From positions 1 to 34,765 of IMG/VR virus record IMGVR_UViG_3300046451_002535: 34,765 bases of DNA; one strand, written 5' to 3'. The notes beneath the pieces are model-generated. The model saw nothing but the letters and a program-made list of their open reading frames with translations, did not search any database and had not been told where the DNA came from. How positions within the stretch are numbered: the stretch's first letter is position 1; each line of letters starts with the position of its first letter. Shown here piece by piece: positions 1 through 9,035 of the stretch. A program made the position numbers and the translations under genes. The stretch is from a virus.

Positions 1-1892
1 TCAATTCCGTTGCCACCAGTTAAAGCATTATTAACCCATTTAGAAGAAGTAGCGTTCCATATTAAAACCTGACCATTTGATTTAGTACCAATTGAAGTGT
101 CTTCCATCTCTCCAATGGTATCTCTTGAATGAAGAACGTTCTCTCCGTCCCAATATAAAATTCCCCCAACAGAATAAAGCCTGTTTGTTGTTGCTCCTGG
201 GGCTGAAGAGTTTCCTATATAAATTCTTCCATTTACGTCTAGTTTTTCTCCCGGATTAACTGAGCCGATACCAACATTGCCATCAGATTTTATTGTAAAT
301 ACATTACTGTTATTAGAGGCGATGCCTCCGTCAATTTTAACAAGGTCGACCGTATCAGACCTAGTCTTTGCATCAATAAATAACGCTGCAGAAGAATTGT
401 TTGATGCAGCATTTATATGAAGCTTATGTGTTGGCGAAGATGAGCCGATGCCAACATTTCCGTTCGAATCAATTACTGCTTTTTGAGTTCCAATAGTGAA
501 AAATTTTAACTGGTCATTGTCAGATCCCGCCGAATTTTCAGCGGAAATATAGGTATCTTGATCAACATCAACAACCCCTCCAAGAGATCCCCAAGCATTT
601 CCCGCTCCAAAACCCTCGAATTGATCGGTGGTTGTATTGTATCTAATGTAGCCTTTGTGAGTCGCACCTGTAGAAGTCGGACGCTGTAAGCTTGTTCCTT
701 TTGGTATTTTTACAGCGTCAGTGTGATTAATTTCTAACCCAACAGAAGGAGAAGTTGTTCCTATTCCTACATCTCCTCCGTCCTCAATAAAAATTCCATT
801 TCCGCCGTCATCTTCAAGACTTAATCCTGCAGAGTCTCTAGCTCTTAACTTATCTGAGAAAATAAATTTTCCATCAGCAACCCCTACATTTTCACTTAAA
901 TCCCAAGAATCTGTAGCGTTGCTCCATAAAATAGTTTTTGGGGTATCTCCATGAAGGGTTATTCCTCCTCCATCTGCGGTTGTATCTGTTTCTACGCCAG
1001 TAGAAGAAATTCCTATCTCGAGGTTTTTATCTTCGATTTTGACCGTGGTAGCTTCAACAACAAAACTTTCTCCATTAACCGTTAGGTCTCCATTTATAAT
1101 ACTGTCCCCTGTAACATAAAAATCTCCGCCAATATAAGAATCGGAAACTGTATAGTTATCTCCCTCGACAACGGAAGTTCCTTCGATGATAGAAGAGCCC
1201 TTGGTAAGAGACGAACCGGTGACAGAAAAATCTCCACCAATATAAGAATCGGAAACTGTATAGTTATCTCCCTCGATAACGGAAGTTCCTTCGATGATAG
1301 AAGAGCCCTTGGTAAGAGACGAACCGGTGACAGAAAAATCTCCACCAATATAAGAATCGGAAACTGTATAATTATCTCCCTCGATAACGGAAGATCCTTC
1401 GATGATAGAAGAGCCCTTGGTAAGAGACGAACCGGTGACAGAAAAATCTCCACCAATATAAGAATCGGAAACTGTATAATTATCTCCCTCAATAACAGAC
1501 GAACCATCAACCAACGAAGATCCTGAAATTTTAACGCTATCACTGAAATTCCAAGAATCGTTAGAAAGCCTCCACAGAATGCTTTTGTCTGTATTCCCTT
1601 TTAGCGTAAAACCTCCCCCGTCAGCAAGAACGTCCGAGTTATTTCCGCTACCTGCATCTCCAATAACAATGTTTGTGTCTTTTACGGTTAGAACTGTAGA
1701 ATTGACAGTATTGACCTCTCCCCAAATAAACATATCCCCCTTGAGATAAATATCGTCCTTGACGTATATGTTTGAAAATTGCCCGCTATTAAAATACGCC
1801 GCGCCCCAGGCAACTTCCGGAAGTCCCAATCCGCCTTCCCCACTTGCTCTGGGAATTATTATCTTAGTCGTTTTTTCTTGATTGCATGTCAT
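1..1892 (-). CDS. Tail fibre-like protein, C-terminus beyond window edge
   Basis: The minus-strand frame is open from an ATG at 1892 to the left edge (at least 630 residues). It starts MTCNQEKTTKIIIPRASGEG. The body is made of short beta-rich phrases: the SNGQVLIWN...WV type near the edge, and repeated NVGIG...P..KL.VNG phrases that are common in phage tail fibres and in proteins ending in an intramolecular chaperone. A block of 36-residue tandem repeats lies in the middle. I infer an elongated, trimeric, host-binding or fibre-shaft protein on the virion. A C-terminal chaperone domain, if present, lies outside the window. It is followed upstream by two other minus-strand virion genes, which supports a structural role. 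The family assignment rests on composition and phrases only. Confidence 0.75.
   Translation of the reverse strand, partial: MTCNQEKTTKIIIPRASGEGGLGLPEVAWGAAYFNSGQFSNIYVKDDIYLKGDMFIWGEVNTVNSTVLTVKDTNIVIGDAGSGNNSDVLADGGGFTLKGNTDKSILWRLSNDSWNFSDSVKISGSSLVDGSSVIEGDNYTVSDSYIGGDFSVTGSSLTKGSSIIEGSSVIEGDNYTVSDSYIGGDFSVTGSSLTKGSSIIEGTSVIEGDNYTVSDSYIGGDFSVTGSSLTKGSSIIEGTSVVEGDNYTVSDSYIGGDFYVTGDSIINGDLTVNGESFVVEATTVKIEDKNLEIGISSTGVETDTTADGGGITLHGDTPKTILWSNATDSWDLSENVGVADGKFIFSDKLRARDSAGLSLEDDGGNGIFIEDGGDVGIGTTSPSVGLEINHTDAVKIPKGTSLQRPTSTGATHKGYIRYNTTTDQFEGFGAGNAWGSLGGVVDVDQDTYISAENSAGSDNDQLKFFTIGTQKAVIDSNGNVGIGSSSPTHKLHINAASNNSSAALFIDAKTRSDTVDLVKIDGGIASNNSNVFTIKSDGNVGIGSVNPGEKLDVNGRIYIGNSSAPGATTNRLYSVGGILYWDGENVLHSRDTIGEMEDTSIGTKSNGQVLIWNATSSKWVNNALTGGNGI
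1129..1500 (-). repeat. 108-bp tandem repeats inside the tail fibre gene
   Basis: The phrase ccaatataagaatcgg recurs at 1129, 1237, 1345 and 1453, exactly 108 bp apart. The three full copies differ at only a few bases; the fourth decays after about 45 bp. Each copy encodes 36 residues (GDFSVTGSSLTKGSS... then IIEGSSVIEGDNYTVSDSYI). The repeat keeps the reading frame, so copy number could change fibre length without breaking the gene. Confidence 0.9.
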
Positions 1893-1962
1893 GGTAGTAT
1901 ATAATACACGGTTTTTAATTGAAAGTTATATAATTTATATATTCTAATACTCTTACAGATTT

Positions 1963-2493
1963 CTAAATAGAGCCTTTTAATAAAACACCCAAACTAAGAT
2001 CTAATTCGCTAATATCAGAAGAAAAAGAAACGTTAAACCCGGTTAAAGAAACCCCATATATCATATGAGAATAATAAGATAACGGTGGAGAAGAGGATTG
2101 AGAAATCATACTAATATTTATATCAGGATTCTGAGAGTATGAGCCTACAACCCCCAGGTCCGAGTATTTGATTGAGACCTCACTGGCTCCAGAGGGTAAA
2201 GAGAAAGAAGAAGAGTGTATGGAATCATCTAATGCTTGCAAGTTTCCAGAAATTATAGAAACTGAATTCTCTAGCTCTTCATCTTTGGATTGGTCTCCCA
2301 GCTTTCTTGTGAATACCCAGTCGCTTAAATTATTTTCTCCAGTTTTTTCATACAAAAAATTACTATCAGTATCTATATATTCAGAACCTATAATTCCTGC
2401 AGCCTTCGAGCTTCCCGAAGGGGGCCCAATATCAGAGATTAAAGGTTTTCTTATACCCAGGTTAGCATTTACGAAGGTCTCGAACGCGCCCAT
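1963..2493 (-). CDS. Small virion-associated protein of unknown function
   Basis: 176 residues starting MGAFETFVNANLG. I do not recognise a family. The first part (about residues 1-60) contains GSEYIDTDSNFLYEKTG, a phrase type seen in phage fibre and baseplate-associated proteins that describe a surface; the remainder is Ser-rich with no membrane segment or signal peptide. It lies 3 bp after the portal stop codon and 70 bp before the fibre gene, all on the minus strand, so co-transcription with the portal is likely. A purine-rich AAAGGGGG stretch inside the portal 3-prime end sits 9 nt before the ATG and could act as a ribosome binding site. A structural role is inferred from position only. 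Confidence 0.7.
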   Translation of the reverse strand: MGAFETFVNANLGIRKPLISDIGPPSGSSKAAGIIGSEYIDTDSNFLYEKTGENNLSDWVFTRKLGDQSKDEELENSVSIISGNLQALDDSIHSSSFSLPSGASEVSIKYSDLGVVGSYSQNPDINISMISQSSSPPLSYYSHMIYGVSLTGFNVSFSSDISELDLSLGVLLKGSI

Positions 2494-2496
2494 GTC

Positions 2497-4494
2497 TTAT
2501 TGCCCCCTTTTGCTGTGAAAGAGTAATGCTGCAGAATATAAATCGAGCTGATGCTCGGAAGCTATATCTTGAACTCCTATTTGAGTGCCCAATTTTGCTA
2601 TATTAGCAGAAGAGGCAATGCACTGTTTTAACTTTTCGTCCCAATTGGATGAGTCTTCAGAGATAATAACGGAAGCACACAATTCGTCAAGCATGTTTTT
2701 TTCCGACTTACTTAACCTCTTCTTTGATGATTTGTTTTTCATCTCTGATTGAGCGGTTTTCTTCAAAGCTTCGGTTTGGTATATAACACTCTGAAGAGCT
2801 TCTCTGCTGTATAAATCCTTTGCCTTGGACTCTTGCGGTATGTCAGAAGTCCCGATAGGCCTTCCAACTTCAGACTTAGCTTTTGGCTTCTGAACGTTTC
2901 CTTCGGGGGGATCAGGGGGATTTATCATTGGGGTTCCGCCAACGATAGGGTTAAACATCCCATCTTTTCTTTGTTTGATAAATTCTTTTTGAGCGGAATC
3001 TAAATCCTCCGAATTGGGGTATATTCCCTTGTTTAGAACCTCCATTCCTTGCTGTGGAGTGATAACCCCTAGCTCCATAAGTCTTGTTGCGACCCTTTGT
3101 AATTGGACCTCATCCTTAACGTCTGTCTCTTGAAATTTAACGACAGGGTATTTTCTAAAACCTAAATTCTGGCAAACCATTTTTATTTGAGGCTGAAGAA
3201 AATCATACAAAAAAGCGTTCCTAGATTCCTTTAGCCTTTCCATAAAGATTGTTGTTTTGACCTGCGTATTGCTATACCTCTCATCCCCTACTATAACGTT
3301 CTGAAGCCCTTCTTTTATATCAGCGTTAATAACTTCGTATTTGCTGGGGCCAACAACCTTGCCTATATCTGGAATTATAAATTGAGCTTTAGTGGTGTAG
3401 TCGCTAACTAAAACTCGGCCCACGCTTTCGTTTTTGAATAAGTTTTGCATGGCCTCCATGTTTCTCGGGTTAATGCCTCCCTTATCGGGCTCCGCACCCA
3501 TTGTTATGAGAAGTATAACATTCTCAATAGTTCTACAGATAGCTTGATCTATTTTTTTTAGTTCTAATTTAAAGTTAATATCGTCTAGCACTGGATAACC
3601 AAATGGAATAGCAAAAGGTTCGTAATCCTGCTTTTTATAAAATGAGTATATTAATTTAGATGGGTCAAGCTTTATATTTATTCCGTCTGAGTTATAGCTT
3701 CCGTTAACAATTTTATCCTTAACGCTTTTGTCTAGAGAATCAAATACTTCTTGATCATAGTCGGTCTTTGGATTCTTTAATCTTTCTATATCGTACTCTG
3801 AAAGTACTTTTTCGTACGCTCCCGACTCAAAAGAGCTTGCTTTATTCGCTGTAATGTCAAAAGGGTTAAGCATAACATATCTAACCGGCAGCTTGCCGGG
3901 TTGCAGCGATATGGTTGACCCGTAAACTTTACTTAATTTATCGAAATCGTCCTTAGAAAAAGAGCCATCAACTCTGTATAAAAATATATTACCGCTTCGA
4001 TAATATTCTCTAAAATATTGATCCTTTAGATTCCATAGGTTGATTTTATCAAACCATTTAGTTATAAAATCTCTTGATTTTTGAGTTCCTCCTTCAAGGT
4101 ATACCTCTGCATTAGCAAACTCAGACATAACGTCTATAGCGTTTCTAAATACAGATACATTAGCGTAGGCCTTTTGGCACAATTCGATAGACTCTCTTAC
4201 GCTTACCCCGTCCGAGCCATAAGTGTAAGGTAATAACCCTCCAGATATATTGGCAAACCTATCCTTTTTATTGTTGCTATGTATATAGTTTCTCCGAGAT
4301 ACGGTATCTTCGTTTTTGCTTGGCGATCTCGAATAGTTGGCTTTTGACTCGGAGTAAAACGGTTCTCCCGCAGACATGGGAGTAATGGATTCAAGGCTTT
4401 CTTGAGTTTTAATATAATCGCTAATAGAAGAGGGTTCTTGCTTTTCGAACTTATTCCAATAATTAGACTTTTTGTTATATTTCCTTTTACTCAT
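2497..4494 (-). CDS. Portal protein
   Basis: 665 residues. Phage portal proteins form the dodecameric ring at one capsid vertex through which DNA is packaged. Features that fit: a charged, low-complexity N-terminal 70 residues; a mixed alpha/beta core containing FREYYRSGNIFLYRVDG and YVMLNPFDI; a long helical stretch (KLELKKIDQAICRTIENVI) like the portal stem/clip helices; VIVGDERYSNTQVKTTIFMERL, typical of portals of large marine phages; and a Pro- and Lys-rich C-terminal tail (about residues 520-600). The length fits large-phage portals. The start ATG at 4494 lies 5 nt after a promoter -10 box. I am fairly sure of the call, but no alignment was possible. Confidence 0.75.
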   Translation of the reverse strand: MSKRKYNKKSNYWNKFEKQEPSSISDYIKTQESLESITPMSAGEPFYSESKANYSRSPSKNEDTVSRRNYIHSNNKKDRFANISGGLLPYTYGSDGVSVRESIELCQKAYANVSVFRNAIDVMSEFANAEVYLEGGTQKSRDFITKWFDKINLWNLKDQYFREYYRSGNIFLYRVDGSFSKDDFDKLSKVYGSTISLQPGKLPVRYVMLNPFDITANKASSFESGAYEKVLSEYDIERLKNPKTDYDQEVFDSLDKSVKDKIVNGSYNSDGINIKLDPSKLIYSFYKKQDYEPFAIPFGYPVLDDINFKLELKKIDQAICRTIENVILLITMGAEPDKGGINPRNMEAMQNLFKNESVGRVLVSDYTTKAQFIIPDIGKVVGPSKYEVINADIKEGLQNVIVGDERYSNTQVKTTIFMERLKESRNAFLYDFLQPQIKMVCQNLGFRKYPVVKFQETDVKDEVQLQRVATRLMELGVITPQQGMEVLNKGIYPNSEDLDSAQKEFIKQRKDGMFNPIVGGTPMINPPDPPEGNVQKPKAKSEVGRPIGTSDIPQESKAKDLYSREALQSVIYQTEALKKTAQSEMKNKSSKKRLSKSEKNMLDELCASVIISEDSSNWDEKLKQCIASSANIAKLGTQIGVQDIASEHQLDLYSAALLFHSKRGQ

Positions 4495-4499
4495 CTCTT

Positions 4500-4528
4500 A
4501 TGGTACACAAAAGTTAAAGTAAAGTCTA
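4500..4528 (-). promoter_or_regulatory. Promoter for the portal gene, leaderless layout
   Basis: On the minus strand TAGACT (4528-4523), a 17-bp spacer and TACCAT (4505-4500) form a sigma70-like promoter. Only 5 nt separate the -10 box from the ATG at 4494, so the transcript should start at or next to the start codon. Confidence 0.5.
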
Positions 4529-4587
4529 CTGAAAGTTGAAAGTTAACATTTAACTTTTGAATTATAGTTAAATGTGTATATATAAGA

Positions 4588-4764
4588 ATGCAAAACAAAA
4601 AACAGAAAAGATGTTTAGTTACTACGACCCAAGGGGAGAGCGAGGGCACTATAGTTAACGAATACGAAGAGATTGGGGGTCCAGATGACGGAGCTATCTT
4701 TGCTACAATAGAACTGGACAACGGACAGACAATAATAGTAAGAATGTCAGAAGTCGAGGGTTGA
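4588..4764 (+). CDS. Small acidic protein, unknown function
   Basis: A 58-residue ORF, MQNKKQKRCLVTTTQGESEG followed by an acidic, small-domain-like C-terminal half with IFATIELDNGQTIIVRMSEV. The basic N-terminus and strand-like C-terminal half suggest a small folded domain rather than noise. It sits in the divergent region between the portal gene and the plus-strand genes, with TATATA 6 bp before its ATG. I do not recognise a family; it could be a small phage regulatory or early protein, but nothing in the sequence proves that. Confidence 0.5.
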   Translation: MQNKKQKRCLVTTTQGESEGTIVNEYEEIGGPDDGAIFATIELDNGQTIIVRMSEVEG

Positions 4765-4808
4765 TTGGTGTATAAATATAAACATCTTTAAAACAAATTA
4801 TAAATACC

Positions 4809-6836
4809 ATGATTTTTGCAATAACAACATTAATTTCAGCTCTTAGCATTTCTATCATTGCGGCTTATTTCAGCATAATAGGTCTTGCAACTATTTTTCC
4901 AGGATCCATGTATGCCGTTATAGCCATGGGGTCTGTACTGGAAATTGGTAAAATAATAGCGTCAATCTGGCTCCACAAAAACTGGAAGTCGGCGCCAAAA
5001 TTGATAAAGTTTTATCTTTTTTCAGCTATACTTATACTGATGGGCATAACAAGCATGGGGATTTTTGGGTTTCTATCTAAATCTCATATAGAACACGAGC
5101 AAACCGCTGAAAAATCTAAAGCCTTAGTGGCTCAAGTAGAAAGCAAAATAGAAAGGCAGAGAGAATACATACAAAGACAAAAAGACTTGATAAGTAAAAA
5201 AGAAGAGAAATCAGAGAATCTCGGAGGAAAAACTTCTGAAAACATAAAACTTGAACAAGGAAAAATATCTCAATTAACAAATCAACTAGATAGAGATATA
5301 AACATTGACAACGAAATACTAAAATCTCTCAACAACAAACTTTCTATATTAGATAAAGAATTAAATGATTTAAAAAATAAGTCTGGAGGATTATTCTCCA
5401 GTAAAAAGAAAGATATTGAATCTAAGATACTAGAACAAAAGATCGAAAGAGAAAATATAGCTAAAAAAATAAAAACTGCCGAAGATAACATATCTAAACA
5501 AAGAGCAGAAACTTCTGAAATAATATCTAGTATAAGAAAAAGGATACAGGAATACCAATCATTAGGTTTTGAAGATCCAGGCGACGCAGAGTCTAAGGTT
5601 GAATTATTTAATATGAATATATCCAAAGCGCTGGACGAGATTGATACGCTGGAGCAAGAGAAATTTAACTACAGCGACGGAACGCGACAGCTGGAAGCTG
5701 AAGTTGGACCCATTAAATATGTCGCAGAGTTTATTTCGGACATAACGGGATCTTCTTTTGACATAAGTAAGGCTGTAAGGGTGGTAATATTAATATTGAT
5801 TTTCGTATTTGACCCGCTAGCTATACTTCTGGTACTCGCGGCACATATTAGCTTATCAAAAAGATTTCCAAACATAGTTATAGACGAAGAATCCTACATT
5901 AAAAAAACATCCGAGCTAGAGATCAAGGAAAGAGAAATAAACTCAAAGGAGCTAGAGCTCACAGAAAGACAAAAAGACATTGAAGAAAACTCTAAGATTA
6001 TAAAGCTCCACGAAGATCAAATTAAACAGTATCAAGAAGAGATTGCCGAAAATAAAGATGCAATTAGGCTAATTAAATTAGAGACAGAGAAAGGTATTAT
6101 TGAGATGGAAAAACACTCTCCAATAAAACAAGAAATTAAAAATTTAATAAAAGAGAAAGAAGAGGAGTCGAACATTTTAAATAAATTAAAAAACGAAAAG
6201 AGTAAAATCCTCTGTAAGCTTGACAAATTTGACGAAGATTGTCGGGAAATAAAAAGCGTCTTCACTAAACACGGAGCGAACAAAGACAAAATAACAAAGT
6301 TAAAAGAAAAACTGGAAGAAAGTTTAATTCAAATGACCAAACTTAAAACTAAAACCTTGCTTCTTGAGGAAAGAAACTCCGAGCTCGAAGAGCGGGCCGT
6401 AGATACAAATAAATTAATATCCGAACTAGATTCCCTTAAAAGTGAAAACCAAACCGTAAAATCAGAACACGCTCAATGCTCAGATCTTTCAATTCAAATC
6501 AAACAGCTAAAAGACCAAAGAGATAAGTTGCTATCTGAAAAAGCGGGATCACAAAGCTCTTTGATAATAAAAAACAACCTAGGAAACGGAAACTTCTCTG
6601 TTGAAGTGGTTTCTGAAATAGGCGGATCTCACACGTTTACCAAGGTTGGCGATTTCAATAAAGCTGAAATGCTAAACTGCCAAGCGATAGGATGCGAAAT
6701 TGACGAGATCTGCCCTGAGAGAAAAGGGCCCCTCTTGTTGAAGGTTTTTGAATCTAATATTAAAAAATATCTCGACAATAGGTTAGATAATAGAGAATAC
6801 AAAAAAAGCAAACCTGAGTATAAATTTATATCTTGA
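4809..6836 (+). CDS. Membrane-anchored coiled-coil protein
   Basis: 675 residues with four or five predicted membrane helices in two groups. The first group (residues 1-95) contains ALSISIIAAYFSIIGLATIF and FYLFSAILILMGITSMGIFG. A long Lys/Glu-rich coiled coil follows (about 100-285). A second hydrophobic segment (VVILILIFVFDPLAILLVLAA, about 325-350) follows a conserved-looking GPIKYVAEFISDITG stretch. A second long coiled coil runs to about 580, and a small globular end carries three Cys. I do not recognise a named family; similar membrane-plus-coil proteins are common hypothetical proteins in large marine phages. It could be a membrane-bound scaffold or DNA-injection component. Length and start (ATG preceded by TATAAATACC) look normal. 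Confidence 0.8.
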   Translation: MIFAITTLISALSISIIAAYFSIIGLATIFPGSMYAVIAMGSVLEIGKIIASIWLHKNWKSAPKLIKFYLFSAILILMGITSMGIFGFLSKSHIEHEQTAEKSKALVAQVESKIERQREYIQRQKDLISKKEEKSENLGGKTSENIKLEQGKISQLTNQLDRDINIDNEILKSLNNKLSILDKELNDLKNKSGGLFSSKKKDIESKILEQKIERENIAKKIKTAEDNISKQRAETSEIISSIRKRIQEYQSLGFEDPGDAESKVELFNMNISKALDEIDTLEQEKFNYSDGTRQLEAEVGPIKYVAEFISDITGSSFDISKAVRVVILILIFVFDPLAILLVLAAHISLSKRFPNIVIDEESYIKKTSELEIKEREINSKELELTERQKDIEENSKIIKLHEDQIKQYQEEIAENKDAIRLIKLETEKGIIEMEKHSPIKQEIKNLIKEKEEESNILNKLKNEKSKILCKLDKFDEDCREIKSVFTKHGANKDKITKLKEKLEESLIQMTKLKTKTLLLEERNSELEERAVDTNKLISELDSLKSENQTVKSEHAQCSDLSIQIKQLKDQRDKLLSEKAGSQSSLIIKNNLGNGNFSVEVVSEIGGSHTFTKVGDFNKAEMLNCQAIGCEIDEICPERKGPLLLKVFESNIKKYLDNRLDNREYKKSKPEYKFIS

Positions 6837-6861
6837 CAAAGACCGCCTTATCATTTATACT
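6833..6861 (+). promoter_or_regulatory. Strong sigma70-type promoter, leaderless layout
   Basis: TTGACA (6833-6838), a 17-bp spacer and TATACT (6856-6861). The -35 box overlaps the stop codon of the preceding gene. Six bases separate the -10 box from the GTG start at 6868, so the mRNA should begin at or next to the start codon. Confidence 0.75.
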
Positions 6862-6867
6862 GATTAG

Positions 6868-7203
6868 GTGAAAAAAAAAATAAACAAAAGAGACTTAATT
6901 AAAAAGCTCGTTGTCGAACCCAAGTTTCAAAAAAGGATGTTTTGGGCTAAGGAAATGAAGCTTCTTAACGACCTCATGTCCATCTTTGAAGATCTAGATT
7001 TTTGGGAAAAGATAAGAATAAGGAAGGTCCCCTCTTTGGCGGTATTGAAATCTGCTAAAGGTTTGCTTATCATCAAAAAGAAGTTCAGAGAATTCTCTTA
7101 CAAGATTCCCGAAAAAGTAACGATAACCCTAGGAAAAAAAGAGGGAGAAGACAAGAAAATCTTTAAAAAAACAAAAACAATTAGACAATTCATAGATGAG
7201 TAA
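6868..7203 (+). CDS. Small basic protein, unknown function
   Basis: 111 residues, very Lys-rich at both ends (KKKINKRDLIKKLVVEPKFQ; KKEGEDKKIFKKTKTIRQF). The GTG at 6868 is chosen because it is the first in-frame start after a strong promoter and lies at the expected transcription start. The gene overlaps the recombinase gene downstream by 8 bp, so the two are probably translated together. Basic charge and position next to uvsX suggest a nucleic-acid-binding accessory of recombination or replication, but no family is recognised. Confidence 0.65.
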   Translation: MKKKINKRDLIKKLVVEPKFQKRMFWAKEMKLLNDLMSIFEDLDFWEKIRIRKVPSLAVLKSAKGLLIIKKKFREFSYKIPEKVTITLGKKEGEDKKIFKKTKTIRQFIDE

Positions 7204-8308
7204 AATAAAAAAAGAACAGCCGCAAACTACAGATCAAATTTCTAAATTCTTAAACGACAAGGACAACCAGAAATACCACTACAACTTTCACGAATCAGAA
7301 GAGTATAAAATATCTAGCGGAAGTTTAAATCTTGACATGGCCTTGGGTGGAGGTTTACCTTCTGGAGCTCATAGGTTCACAGGGATCAACGAAGGAGGAA
7401 AAACTAGTTGCGCGCTTTCCTTTGCAAGAAACTTTCAGAAGCACTTCAAGAAAGAGGGTATGATTATATATATCAAGAGCGAAGGAAGGTTGAGTCCAGA
7501 AATTCTTGAGAGGGCGGGCGTAGATCTTTCCCCAGATAAATTCTTTATCTTTGATTGCAATATTTTCGAAAAAGTATTTGAGCTTGTTAGGGAACTTGTT
7601 TTTGAAAACGAACAAGATAAAAAATATATGTTTATTATCGACAGCGTAGATGCTTTATGTAGGGTCGGGGATATAAACAAGCCCTTTGCTGAATCAGAGC
7701 AGGTTGCGGGAGGAGCCTTAATAACATCGGTGTTTTTAAAAAAAATGGTGCTACCAATATCTAAAATGGGACACACTCTGATACTAACAAGCCAAGTAAG
7801 GGTGGAGGTCGCAACAAACCCTTACGCTGCAAGAGGTGGCCCAAAAACAAAAGAAGCTGGAGGCAACGCCGTAAAGCACTATGCAAACTTTATATTAGAA
7901 TTTCAAGAGAGGTATACCTCAGACATGATATTCAAAAACCCTAGCGCTACCACGCTAGAAGCAAAAGGGGAACCTATAGGACATTATTGCAAGATAAAAT
8001 TCAGAAAAAGCGTTAACGAAAAGACCGGCTCTGTCGCCAGGTACCCCATTAAGTATGGGCAAAAAAAAGGAAGCTCAGTATGGAAAGCTAGAGAAATACT
8101 CGATATGCTATATCTATTTAAATTAATCAGTAAAAGCGGCGCATGGATATCGGTATCTGAAGATTTAATTAAAGAATTGAAAGCTAAAGAGATAGAAATG
8201 CCAGATAAGTTCCAGGGCGACCAAAAAATAATAAGCTTCTTAGAAGAAAATCAATCCCTTACGGATTTCCTATATAAAGATTTCAAAAGCCTAACAGATG
8301 CGTTTTAA
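7196..8308 (+). CDS. uvsX: UvsX/RecA-type recombinase
   Basis: 370 residues with a RecA-fold ATPase core. Walker A is GINEGGKT (residues 63-70), a catalytic-type Glu follows in YIKSEG (about residue 96), and Walker B is MFIID (145-149). SGSLNLDMALGGGLPSG is the classical RecA lead-in, and a loop like L1 and L2 follows (SQVRVEV...NPYAARGGPKTKEAGGNA). These proteins coat single-stranded DNA and catalyse ATP-dependent strand exchange for recombination-dependent replication and repair. The start overlaps the previous gene by 8 bp and the end overlaps the next gene by 11 bp, so it belongs to a tight replication/recombination cluster. Length is close to that of T4 UvsX. Confidence 0.9.
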   Translation: MSKIKKEQPQTTDQISKFLNDKDNQKYHYNFHESEEYKISSGSLNLDMALGGGLPSGAHRFTGINEGGKTSCALSFARNFQKHFKKEGMIIYIKSEGRLSPEILERAGVDLSPDKFFIFDCNIFEKVFELVRELVFENEQDKKYMFIIDSVDALCRVGDINKPFAESEQVAGGALITSVFLKKMVLPISKMGHTLILTSQVRVEVATNPYAARGGPKTKEAGGNAVKHYANFILEFQERYTSDMIFKNPSATTLEAKGEPIGHYCKIKFRKSVNEKTGSVARYPIKYGQKKGSSVWKAREILDMLYLFKLISKSGAWISVSEDLIKELKAKEIEMPDKFQGDQKIISFLEENQSLTDFLYKDFKSLTDAF

Positions 8309-8708
8309 AACCTTGGTTGGGTCTGAGAGGACGGTTTCTAAATCTAAAAAATACCTTATCGACTGGGGCGGATCCAGCAGAAGCAAGCTTCAAAAATCAA
8401 CAAAAACCTTTCTTAAAAAATACTGGGAGAAACACATCGTGTTTGAAGAGTTTCCTATCGTGGGGACTAGGTTATCTATAGATTTCTACAACGCCAATAA
8501 GAAAATAGCTATAGAGGTTCAAGGTAGGCAGCATACTCAATACGTACCTTTCTTTCATGGCAAGAACAAAATCAACTACATAAACCAATTGAAAAGAGAT
8601 GCGGATAAATTAGAATTTTGTAAAATCAATGACATTAAATTAATAGAAATATATGAAAGCGATACTGTTGATGAAGAATTATTTATTAAATTTGGAGTAG
8701 ATCTATAG
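8298..8708 (+). CDS. Small PD-(D/E)XK-like endonuclease
   Basis: 136 residues. The core SIDFYNANKKIAIEVQGRQH (residues about 59-78) matches the Asp...Glu-x-(Lys/Gln) pattern of the restriction-endonuclease fold, in the style of DUF559 and very-short-patch-repair proteins: strand, acidic residue, hairpin, Glu-Val-Gln, then His. The last third (KLEFCKINDIKLIEI) is the typical closing strand of the fold. The usual Lys is Gln here, which some active members also show. It overlaps the recombinase gene by 11 bp, so a role in recombination or repair, such as resolving branched DNA, is reasonable. A small homing-type nuclease is the alternative. Confidence 0.65.
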   Translation: MRFKTLVGSERTVSKSKKYLIDWGGSSRSKLQKSTKTFLKKYWEKHIVFEEFPIVGTRLSIDFYNANKKIAIEVQGRQHTQYVPFFHGKNKINYINQLKRDADKLEFCKINDIKLIEIYESDTVDEELFIKFGVDL

Positions 8709-8725
8709 TTCGTGTAATATAACAT

Positions 8726-9004
8726 ATGAACGACGAAAATATTGATCCAGAAAATTTAAGTGAATTTAACTTCCCTGAGAGTATTCTTTCTCAGATTTTT
8801 GAGTTTACGGGTTCCACAGGCGGAGATAGCGGCTTTATCTTAACCCACGTAAATCAGATGGGAACCCCCTCTATAATAACAAAAGCTTCTTCTCCTATTG
8901 TAGAAATGGGACTCAGGAAGGCTTTAGAGCAGTACCTAGAACAAGTAGCTACCCAAGATTTACATCTAGATTCTACAGACCTCGGGGACGAAGAAAGCTC
9001 TTGA
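8726..9004 (+). CDS. Acidic protein, unknown function
   Basis: 92 residues, acidic at both ends (MNDENIDPENLSEF and LGDEESS). The middle is a helix-like segment (IVEMGLRKALEQYLEQVA). No family recognised. The TAATAT box at 8715-8720 lies 5 nt before the ATG with TTGGAG 17 bp further upstream, again a leaderless-type layout but weaker than others. It sits between the recombination and helicase genes, so it may be a small replication accessory. Confidence 0.6.
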   Translation: MNDENIDPENLSEFNFPESILSQIFEFTGSTGGDSGFILTHVNQMGTPSIITKASSPIVEMGLRKALEQYLEQVATQDLHLDSTDLGDEESS

Positions 9005-9029
9005 CATTTTTATTCATGTGTGATACCAT
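9001..9029 (+). promoter_or_regulatory. Promoter of the helicase-primase operon, leaderless layout
   Basis: TTGACA (9001-9006), a 17-bp spacer and TACCAT (9024-9029). The -35 box overlaps the stop codon of the previous gene. Six bases follow before the ATG at 9036. It probably drives the chain of overlapping genes up to the fucose genes. Confidence 0.7.
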
Positions 9030-9035
9030 TCTATT

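Noticed and set aside
1094-1543. 149-residue minus-strand ORF with repeated RDPILILVEIF-like text
   Set aside because: It is an out-of-frame shadow of the tail-fibre repeats. The longer open frame reads as a fibre protein.
2168-2518. 116-residue plus-strand ORF
   Set aside because: It lies opposite the small virion gene and the end of the portal gene and has no protein-like features of its own.
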